Source of the DNA: SVFI01 sp045588655
Lineage (GTDB): Bacteria; Bacillota; Clostridia; Lachnospirales; Lachnospiraceae
Reading direction: 5' to 3'
DNA length: 64,000 nucleotides
NCBI GenBank assembly: GCA_045588655.1
Contig: JAZNEP010000022.1
Span: forward strand, 62,001-126,000
The translations under genes and the position numbers were made by a program. The notes under the pieces were generated by a model. That model saw only the letters and a program-made list of their open reading frames with translations. It made no database searches and was not told where the DNA came from. Shown piece by piece: positions 45,649 to 52,545 of the stretch; position 1 is the stretch's first letter; every line of letters begins with the position of its first letter.

Positions 45649-46274
45649 ACCAGACGTATGTTGGATTGAAGGACGAAGAGTTAATTATGCTCCTGCGTGA
45701 GGGAGCACAGGAAGTTATGGATTATCTGATGGACAAATACAAAAATCTGGTCCGTAGGAAAGCTAAGTCAATGTACATTCTTGGTGCAGATACAGAGGAT
45801 CTGATACAGGAGGGAATGATTGGCTTATTTAAAGCGGTGAGGGATTATGATTTTGGAAGGGATGCAAGTTTTTATACTTTTGCAGAACTTTGTATATCCA
45901 GACAGATTTATACGGCAGTCCAGGCGTCCGGACGAAAAAAGCATATGCCGCTGAACACCTATATTTCTTTTTATAGTAAAGTGGCAGACAGCACAGGGGA
46001 GGAAGGACAGATTCTGGAATTGGAAAGTGTGCTTGAATCTGAGAAAAAGTCGAATCCGGAAGAGCGATTGATTGATCAGGAAAATGTGGAATACATTGAA
46101 CAGATAATACAATCCCAGTTGAGTATTCTGGAAAGACAGGTACTGGACTTATATATGACAGGGATGGGAAATGTAGAAATCGCGAAGGTGCTCTGTATTG
46201 ATGAAAAATCGGCAGATAACGCACTTCAGAGAAGCAAAGCAAAGATAAAAAAGGCGATGAAAGAAAAGAACTAA
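45645..46274 (+). CDS. sigH: RNA polymerase sporulation sigma factor SigH
   Basis: A 209-residue sigma-70 family protein. Region 2 (about 20-95: EDLIQEGMIGLFKAVRDYDF) and region 4 (about 145-205; LSILERQVLDLYMTGMGNVE, IDEKSADNALQRSKAKIKK). Position after rlmB matches the sigH locus of Firmicutes; the intervening yacP of Bacillus is absent. Start is GTG overlapping the rlmB TGA. Confidence 0.93.
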   Translation: MNQTYVGLKDEELIMLLREGAQEVMDYLMDKYKNLVRRKAKSMYILGADTEDLIQEGMIGLFKAVRDYDFGRDASFYTFAELCISRQIYTAVQASGRKKHMPLNTYISFYSKVADSTGEEGQILELESVLESEKKSNPEERLIDQENVEYIEQIIQSQLSILERQVLDLYMTGMGNVEIAKVLCIDEKSADNALQRSKAKIKKAMKEKN

Positions 46275-46302
46275 GCCGGAAAATTTGAATGAAATAGAAA
46301 AG

Positions 46303-46345
46303 AGAGCCATGTAGTGAAAAAAAGATTTTTACTACATGGCTTATT
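46303..46345 (+). terminator. terminator of the cys-sigH operon
   Basis: AGCCATGTAGT / ACTACATGGCT with A/T-rich loop, then TTATTTG (imperfect U run). Confidence 0.8.
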
Positions 46346-46383
46346 TGTATGATTTTCTGATAGGTGGAAAGACTAAGAAAAAT

Positions 46384-47256
46384 TCAAGGGCAGTAAAGTT
46401 GAGTGAAAAAGTCAGAATAATAATCCAGCTGTTTTCGAATCTCCGGAAGGAGTCCATCAATCCATGACTGCGGAATGTGGTCATATCCATAATGAGCACC
46501 GGCAAAACTTCCGGTGAGAGCAGCAATCGTATCAGATATTCCACCTTGATTGACAGCAGACAGAATCGCTTCTTGAAAGTCTGGGGTGTAGTGAAACCAG
46601 TAGATTGCATTATTTAGAATATGAGCCGTGATATTGACCGGTGTCATAAGCTCTTTTGGAGCTTTGATATCAGAACCTTGTCCTTGGAGACAAGCTTGTA
46701 AGGTTTGATAGTAGAGCTGGGCGTGATGATTGCTTTCAACGTTGTTGCAAAGCAAATGAATCACTTGCAGCATGGTAGCTAACGATTGTTTTCCAAGGAC
46801 AAGTGGTAAAATCAGCATCAGGGATTCCGGAGTGGAAAGTGCTTGATTTTGGGTGTATAGGTGCCATTTAGGATAGGAAAGTTCCCGGCAGTTTTTGAGT
46901 ACGTCCTTTGTGAGGTCAGAGCATTCGCGAGGATACTGATCGATCCAGGAAATCAGTTCCAGGCAGCACTCTTCATAAAAGCAACCTCCAATTTGTGCGG
47001 GGGCACAGAGGCATAAATGCTTTTCTAAAGCCTTGCAGACAAGTAGCATCAATTCGGTTTCTTCCGTGACTTCACCGGGGAAAAGTTGTAGATAGCCTTT
47101 GCCAACAATTTCAACAAGTCTCTTGGGATATTTTTTTTTGATATTGGCCGGAGTGAGTGATTTGGTGGTGATTCCCATGGCATCACCAATGGCATAACCA
47201 TAAAGTGTTCCTTTGATTTTATTTGAAATGGATGAATTTGTTGTTGTTTGATTCAT
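46384..47256 (-). CDS. ADP-ribosylglycohydrolase-like protein with altered metal site
   Basis: A 290-residue all-helical ARH/DraG family protein. The opening GTLYGYAIGDAMGITTKS and the closing NQGGISDTIAALTGSFAGA, HYG fix the family. The expected TDDT is TEETELM and the expected GGDxDT is GGISDT, so three of the residues that bind the two Mg ions are changed. It may be catalytically dead or altered. Start has GGGAGG 8 bp upstream. Divergent from a small XRE regulator; no partner ADP-ribosyltransferase in view. Confidence 0.85.
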   Translation of the reverse strand: MNQTTTNSSISNKIKGTLYGYAIGDAMGITTKSLTPANIKKKYPKRLVEIVGKGYLQLFPGEVTEETELMLLVCKALEKHLCLCAPAQIGGCFYEECCLELISWIDQYPRECSDLTKDVLKNCRELSYPKWHLYTQNQALSTPESLMLILPLVLGKQSLATMLQVIHLLCNNVESNHHAQLYYQTLQACLQGQGSDIKAPKELMTPVNITAHILNNAIYWFHYTPDFQEAILSAVNQGGISDTIAALTGSFAGAHYGYDHIPQSWIDGLLPEIRKQLDYYSDFFTQLYCP

Positions 47257-47362
47257 GAAAGATACCTCCCCTCTGGCAAAGATTATAGCATACTTTCATT
47301 ATAGCTGAAACATTTATTTTCACTTTATCCTTTAGAATTATTATGAAGAGGAGAAGTGGAAA

Positions 47363-47596
47363 ATGAGCCAGAAACACTCAGATAAATATAGGAGCATAGG
47401 GCAGGCAGTCAAGAGATATCGAAAAGAAAAAGGACTGACGCAAGAACAACTTGCTGAGCAAGCAAGTATCAGCATAAGTTATCTGACAAAAATAGAAGCA
47501 ATCAATTGTGATCAGCCGTTCTCTTTGGAAGTTTTGCTTGATATAACGGAGGTGCTGGGTGTTTCAATACATCAGTTATTGGAAGATTTGGATTAA
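47363..47596 (+). CDS. XRE family transcriptional regulator
   Basis: A 77-residue protein made of one Cro/C1 helix-turn-helix: IGQAVKRYRKEKGLTQEQLAE, SISYLTKIEAINCDQPFSLE, ITEVLGVSIHQLL. GAGGAG precedes the ATG. Divergent from the ARH-like gene; it may control it. Confidence 0.9.
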   Translation: MSQKHSDKYRSIGQAVKRYRKEKGLTQEQLAEQASISISYLTKIEAINCDQPFSLEVLLDITEVLGVSIHQLLEDLD

Positions 47597-47612
47597 ATAA
47601 ATGTAAAGTGGA

Positions 47613-47647
47613 AAGTCGTGATGGATGTGCATTGCGACTTTTTTGTT
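47613..47647 (+). terminator. terminator after the XRE gene
   Basis: AAGTCG / CGACTT with a large loop and T6; modest stem. Confidence 0.6.
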
Positions 47648-47654
47648 TGTACAC

Positions 47655-47705
47655 ATAAAAAAACATTGATTTTAAAGCTTAGGGAATCCTTTAAAATCAA
47701 TGTTT
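47655..47705 (-). terminator. terminator of tRNA-Thr, 17-bp perfect stem
   Basis: AAACATTGATTTTAAAG / CTTTAAAATCAATGTTT, 11-nt loop, then T7 on the minus strand. Confidence 0.92.
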
Positions 47706-47709
47706 TCAG

Positions 47710-47782
47710 AGCTACCTAGCGGAATCGAACCGCCGACCTCCGCCTTACCAAGGCGACGCTCTACCGACTGAGCCAAGGTAGC
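47710..47782 (-). tRNA. tRNA-Thr (GGT)
   Basis: On the minus strand, acceptor GCTACCT pairs with AGGTAGC. Anticodon loop TTGGTAA gives GGT. T-loop TTCGATT. CCA not encoded. Confidence 0.96.
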
Positions 47783-47814
47783 AAGTATAACGTTTTGTGT
47801 TATTACCGAACGCT

Positions 47815-47843
47815 ATTGTATCAGAGAATATACCATTTGTCAA
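47815..47843 (-). promoter_or_regulatory. promoter of tRNA-Thr
   Basis: Minus strand: TTGACA, 17 bp, TACAAT, about 33 bp before the tRNA. Confidence 0.85.
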
Positions 47844-47849
47844 ATAAAA

Positions 47850-47930
47850 ACTGGATTACGTAGAATAAAACACAGTTCAAGTAGAAGAAACTGGATTAGG
47901 TAGAAGAAAAACTAGATTATGAATAAGAAG
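47850..47930 (+). repeat. four-copy imperfect 20-bp repeat array
   Basis: Units near ACTGGATTACGTAGAATAAA, ACAGTTCAAGTAGAAGAA, ACTGGATTAGGTAGAAGAAA and ACTAGATTATGAATAAGAAG start at 47850, 47872, 47890 and 47911, a spacing of about two helical turns. They lie between the tRNA-Thr promoter and the start of the kinase-like gene, so they could be regulator binding sites. Confidence 0.7.
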
Positions 47931-47982
47931 TATGGTAAAATTTCCTTAGCCATGTGGCTATGTGTAAGAGGAGAAAAAATGT

Positions 47983-49530
47983 ATGAATCACACCATTCTT
48001 GTTAAAAACTACTTAGTAGAAAATGAAAGAAAAATTAATAATATATTGAGATGGTTTAGTGTTGGTTTTTTGATTTTGTGTCCGGCTTTATTTTTGGCAA
48101 GAGAAGGTGGCATGATTGCGTATGACCTCTCTACACTGATAAAAGCCTGCGTACTCATAACAGCACTATGTCTGTTTCCTGTTTTTTTTGTGAAATATAG
48201 CTACAATGAGAAGATGAACCGTGCGGTTTGTCTGGTAGTGCTGGAAATTATGATATGCATTATTGGGTGTAATGGAGTAGTCAAAATATCGTTAGCTTAC
48301 GCGCTTGTTCCGTTACTCAGTGTGTTATATATTGACCGAGAGATTTTTGTGAATACGGCTAGATATTGTTTCTTGGCCATGTTGATTGTGAAAGCAGTTA
48401 CATTTTTGTTTCGTCTTCAAATTTCTTTGAAAAATGAAGTCGCTTATGAGGCAGAATATTTACCGTTTGTCGCGATTGTACTGGAATATATTGTGATTAT
48501 GCTGATTTTGTATTTTATGCTGCAGCGACTGGAGGATATGGTCTCATCCGGTTATAAAATTGAGCAGAGGGAAGATGGGACATTTGTGTCGAAGGCAATC
48601 AAAGGATATGATCATAAAATCGAAATGCGGTACAATATCAAAGGATTGTTTTTGGAAGTAGGACAGATTCTGCAGAGCATGATTCGCAATAAAGAAAAGA
48701 AATTCCACATCACAGTCGACAGCGAGCTTCCTTCTGTGTTAAAAGGTGATCCGGAAAAAATTAAGCATGCGATGGTGAATATGCTGTCTGATTTAATCCA
48801 GTTTACCAAAACAGGGGAAGTTTCGGTGGATGTCACCTACGAAAAAGGAATTGTTGCAAAAAAAGGACAGAATATTACGGTTGTCTGTAAGATTATGTGT
48901 ACCGAAAATTTAGCGGAAGATTTGCGTTACGGAAATGCGCTTGGATTTGCACTCGCAAAAAATACAATCCAAAAGATAAATGGTGTAATTTTAAATAAAT
49001 CAGGAGGGAATCCTTATCGTACCAAATTTGTGGTTTCCTTTCAGCAGCTTGTGGAAGAGGAAAAAACGATTATGCAGCTGCGTATGCAGCATAAAGAAGA
49101 ACAAGATTATCTAATTTTGGATTCCAGAAAAAAAGCAGAAAATATGATGTATGTAAAAGAGGGTAAGGCACTGATTGTAGATGATAGTGTCATGAATCAG
49201 AAACTTGTCGCGGCGATATTGAAATCTTATGGACTTGAGTCTGTATGTGTTTCGACTGGAAAGGAAGCACTGGAGGCACTGGAGTCAAAAGATATTAATC
49301 TTGTGATTTTGGATTATATGATGCCGGTAAAAGGTGGTATGCAGATTGCAAAAGAAATACGACAGATGGGAGAACCGTATTACAGAGAACTTCCGCTGAT
49401 TGCCATGACATCAAATAGCACAGAAGAATCCAAGATTAAGTTTTTTGAAAATGGATTTGAGGAAGTGATTTCAAAGCCGATCAAAGAGAACGAGCTTCGT
49501 CTTGCGATTGCACATTGCATGTGTCTGTAG
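47983..49530 (+). CDS. membrane hybrid kinase-like protein with C-terminal receiver
   Basis: A 515-residue protein. About six membrane helices in residues 20-185 are followed by a region that resembles an HATPase domain only in part (DPEKIKHAMVNMLSDLIQFT; the usual catalytic Asn is Asp). No H-box or DTGxG motif is visible. The C-terminal receiver (about 395-515) is intact: LIVDDSVMNQK, phospho-acceptor in VILDYMMPVKGG, and Lys in ISKPIKEN. It looks like a pseudo-kinase feeding a receiver. Co-directional with the large membrane gene 10 bp downstream. Confidence 0.8.
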   Translation: MNHTILVKNYLVENERKINNILRWFSVGFLILCPALFLAREGGMIAYDLSTLIKACVLITALCLFPVFFVKYSYNEKMNRAVCLVVLEIMICIIGCNGVVKISLAYALVPLLSVLYIDREIFVNTARYCFLAMLIVKAVTFLFRLQISLKNEVAYEAEYLPFVAIVLEYIVIMLILYFMLQRLEDMVSSGYKIEQREDGTFVSKAIKGYDHKIEMRYNIKGLFLEVGQILQSMIRNKEKKFHITVDSELPSVLKGDPEKIKHAMVNMLSDLIQFTKTGEVSVDVTYEKGIVAKKGQNITVVCKIMCTENLAEDLRYGNALGFALAKNTIQKINGVILNKSGGNPYRTKFVVSFQQLVEEEKTIMQLRMQHKEEQDYLILDSRKKAENMMYVKEGKALIVDDSVMNQKLVAAILKSYGLESVCVSTGKEALEALESKDINLVILDYMMPVKGGMQIAKEIRQMGEPYYRELPLIAMTSNSTEESKIKFFENGFEEVISKPIKENELRLAIAHCMCL

Positions 49531-49540
49531 GGAGGAACGG

Positions 49541-52450
49541 ATGAGTCGGAAGGATATGTTTATAAAGGAATTGGATTGGAAAGAAAAAGTGTTGAGTGCG
49601 CTCTTGAGTGTGCTCACACTTTTTGCACTATTGGGAAAAGTTGCGCCGATAGGTTATGCGCAGATGCCAAAGTACACAGAGTGGGTATGTGGATTGACGA
49701 CCTGGAGCGCATATAATAAACAAATGGATCTGTGGATTGTACAAGCTGTTTTATTCGGACTTCCACTTATGTATCTGTTGTTTGGATGGGGATGTGCATA
49801 CTGGAAGCGGTTGCAAAAAAACGCAGACAACGGAGCTGGTATCTATTTTTGTATCGCGTATATAATGGTATTATTCATGTCGCTTTCCGAGCAGTCAGGT
49901 GCTATTTACTTTTTGGGATGGTTCTTCTTGAGCGTTATAGGGTATATATGCCTTAGAAGAATCGGGCAAGAGGCGTTATTTAGTAAGCTGGTTTTTGCGA
50001 GCTTGATTACAATGATGGTTTTGGTTGCGCTGATGATGGCAGGGAGTAGTAAGTTTCCACGAATCGGTAGTTTGTGGCAGGAATATGCATGGTTTCTTCA
50101 TGTGATAGGCGCAATTATTTTTCTATTACTTGTAATGGTAACAAAGCTAAGACAAAAGTGTGAGTGGCTTTTTCAGTTGCAAATTGCATTGCCGCTTGCA
50201 TGGTTGGGAATGATTCACTTTCGATACCGCTTTCAATCAGAGGAAGCGTTGATGGAATTGTTTTATTCGGGGCGATGGAAATGGTTTTGCATTGGGATGT
50301 GTATTTTGCTCTTTTTCATGTGCGGTATAGAGATGAAAAAAGACAGAAAAAATATATACCTATCCACCTTTATTATGGCTGCAGTGATACGTGTGTTTTC
50401 ACAGCCGGATGGTTTGCTGAATGTAGACTTTTTTCATAATGGCGAAATCTCAATGCCTATGCAACAACTTGTGTCATTTGGAAAGTTGCCATATAGCGAC
50501 ATGATACCAATTCATGGATTGTGTGATTACTTTTATGGTGCAATAAATTATTTGTTTTTTGATGGGACGTATATTTCATTAAATGCAGCCAAAATAGTCG
50601 GCGATTTGGCAATGGCGGTATTAATTGCTATCATCATCTATGTTTATGTCAGACATAGATGGCAGGGATTTGCCTTAGTTTATCTGCTGATTCCGTATAT
50701 GGTCCAGATGGCGGGAATGAGATATTTTTTCTTGTTTCTTATGTTTTTTGTTCTGTTTTCTGAAAAAATGAAAAAAGGACTAAATAGCCTGTATGCATGG
50801 ACACTTCTTTCGATTATGGCAATTGCTTGGAATGCATCGATTGGAGGGGCAGTGGCACTTGCATTTCTTCCGGTAATCCTGTATCGGTGTCGAAGGATTA
50901 TATGGGAGGTGCGTGAGATATGGTTTGAGCGCAATAAGAAAAAGCGGAATCTCATATTTGCCGCGTGGGGGCTTTTGTTTGTTCTTGGAATTGCATTTAT
51001 CCCAGTCTTTCTGCAGATTGTGATTTATTTAAAAGAGAATACCAAAACAACATTGTACGTCAATGGAATGGAGATGGTAGAGGATGTCTCAATGGTCTCA
51101 TCCTATTTGGTTCCTAGTATGATAACAGGACAAAATGGAGTTTTCTTGTCTGCATTTGTATTCATATTTCCGATTCTCATTAGTTTTGGATATGCGCTAC
51201 ACAAGAAAAAGTCAGGAGCCGGAGAATTGTTTGTGACTTACTTGTTAGGATTTTTGGTATTGGCAAATTATGCGTTTGTCCGATTTGATGAAGGACTTCG
51301 ATCCACCGTATTGGGAATTGCTTTATTGATGTTTACAACCATTACATTATTATTTGGACAGACGGTGGAATCTTATAAAGAGGGAAAAACGGAAGCACAT
51401 AGCGGTGATTTGTCAAGAATGTTATATGCAGCTTTTTGGGGGCTGGCGATTTATCTGGCCGGTGTAAATCCTTTGATGAATGCGGAAAGTCTGGTTATGG
51501 AGAAGGAAATTCCGTCTTATCTGGATACGACGATTATGGGAGAAGAGATTGAGGATCCCGTTGTTTATGTGTCGGGAGAATCGGTAGGGATACAAAATTT
51601 AGGCACCGGATTTATCCAGGGGAATACGTTGGAAAGCTTGCAAAATGTCCGGGAGCTGATAGAGGTGGCAAAGCAACAGGGAAAAACGGTATTCGATATT
51701 ACCAATGCGGTAGCCAATGCAGTCATCTTTGATACCCCTGTTTTTCTACCGTATTCTTCAGCATACAATATAAGTAACGATGTGATGCAGAGAAATGCGA
51801 TTGCAAAAATGGAAGAACAATTACCGGATATCATTTTAGCGGCACCGGAAATACGTTTTGATGATGCACCGTTTAGTTTTCGAAGCAGAAAACTGTATCG
51901 TTTCATTATGCAACAGGATTATGTTCCATATAAATTTGAGAATGTGATATATCTTGCGAGGGGAGAAAATCCTCTTCCAAACGCAGAAAGAAACGAAGAA
52001 GCTTATGCGCAACTGATGCACAAAAAGGATTTATCTTATCTTCCTGCGGTGTGGGGAAGTAACGCATCACAAGGAATGAAGACAGAAGATATGGTGATGA
52101 TTGATACTGAAGTCTCAATCGAGGAGACGGAACAGGGCGTCCGTGTGGTATTTGATGAGCCACTAAACGGAAAAGAAGTGAGCATGTTAGAGATAACAAG
52201 TTTTTGGGGGATAGGAGTAGAAGAGGATCCGGTGGTAACGATGACCGTGGAAAGTAGCGATGCCTCTTTAGCGGGAGCAGAATACCGATTTGCACTAAAA
52301 GGGGATCGGTATATGATTCCTGTAGGATGTAGTCCATATTGGCTTAGTGAGCCGGAAATGAAAGCATTGGAGTTTGTATTTGAAAATGGAACATACGATA
52401 GAGAGAGGCTGCAGGAGATGTCGATTCGTTGCTATGGTGATGCACAATAG
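49541..52450 (+). CDS. very large multi-pass membrane protein, GT-C-like
   Basis: A 969-residue protein. The start at 49541 follows GGGAGGAACGG. About 15 or more membrane helices span residues 15-660, with acidic/aromatic extracytoplasmic loops (FFHNGEISMPMQQLVS, YSDMIPIHGLCDYFYG) reminiscent of GT-C glycosyltransferases that use lipid-linked sugars. The C-terminal 300 residues are soluble, with no family I recognise. No named family can be fixed. Tightly behind the receiver gene, so probably one operon. Confidence 0.65.
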   Translation: MSRKDMFIKELDWKEKVLSALLSVLTLFALLGKVAPIGYAQMPKYTEWVCGLTTWSAYNKQMDLWIVQAVLFGLPLMYLLFGWGCAYWKRLQKNADNGAGIYFCIAYIMVLFMSLSEQSGAIYFLGWFFLSVIGYICLRRIGQEALFSKLVFASLITMMVLVALMMAGSSKFPRIGSLWQEYAWFLHVIGAIIFLLLVMVTKLRQKCEWLFQLQIALPLAWLGMIHFRYRFQSEEALMELFYSGRWKWFCIGMCILLFFMCGIEMKKDRKNIYLSTFIMAAVIRVFSQPDGLLNVDFFHNGEISMPMQQLVSFGKLPYSDMIPIHGLCDYFYGAINYLFFDGTYISLNAAKIVGDLAMAVLIAIIIYVYVRHRWQGFALVYLLIPYMVQMAGMRYFFLFLMFFVLFSEKMKKGLNSLYAWTLLSIMAIAWNASIGGAVALAFLPVILYRCRRIIWEVREIWFERNKKKRNLIFAAWGLLFVLGIAFIPVFLQIVIYLKENTKTTLYVNGMEMVEDVSMVSSYLVPSMITGQNGVFLSAFVFIFPILISFGYALHKKKSGAGELFVTYLLGFLVLANYAFVRFDEGLRSTVLGIALLMFTTITLLFGQTVESYKEGKTEAHSGDLSRMLYAAFWGLAIYLAGVNPLMNAESLVMEKEIPSYLDTTIMGEEIEDPVVYVSGESVGIQNLGTGFIQGNTLESLQNVRELIEVAKQQGKTVFDITNAVANAVIFDTPVFLPYSSAYNISNDVMQRNAIAKMEEQLPDIILAAPEIRFDDAPFSFRSRKLYRFIMQQDYVPYKFENVIYLARGENPLPNAERNEEAYAQLMHKKDLSYLPAVWGSNASQGMKTEDMVMIDTEVSIEETEQGVRVVFDEPLNGKEVSMLEITSFWGIGVEEDPVVTMTVESSDASLAGAEYRFALKGDRYMIPVGCSPYWLSEPEMKALEFVFENGTYDRERLQEMSIRCYGDAQ

Positions 52451-52493
52451 ACGGAGAGAGTTGGCTTGTGTTAGATAGAACTGGGAAATAGGA

Positions 52494-52541
52494 AAAGCTG
52501 AAAATTTGAGATGAAATCAAATTTTCAGCTTTTATTTTTTT
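52494..52541 (+). terminator. bidirectional terminator
   Basis: AAGCTGAAAATTTGA / TCAAATTTTCAGCTT with T runs after it; serves the convergent large membrane gene and PBP1A. Confidence 0.9.
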
Positions 52542-52545
52542 AAAC

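Noticed and set aside
47655..47705. Long 17-bp inverted repeat as a mobile-element end or REP-like repeat
   Set aside because: It has a T7 tract on the minus strand right after tRNA-Thr and no second copy; a terminator explains it.
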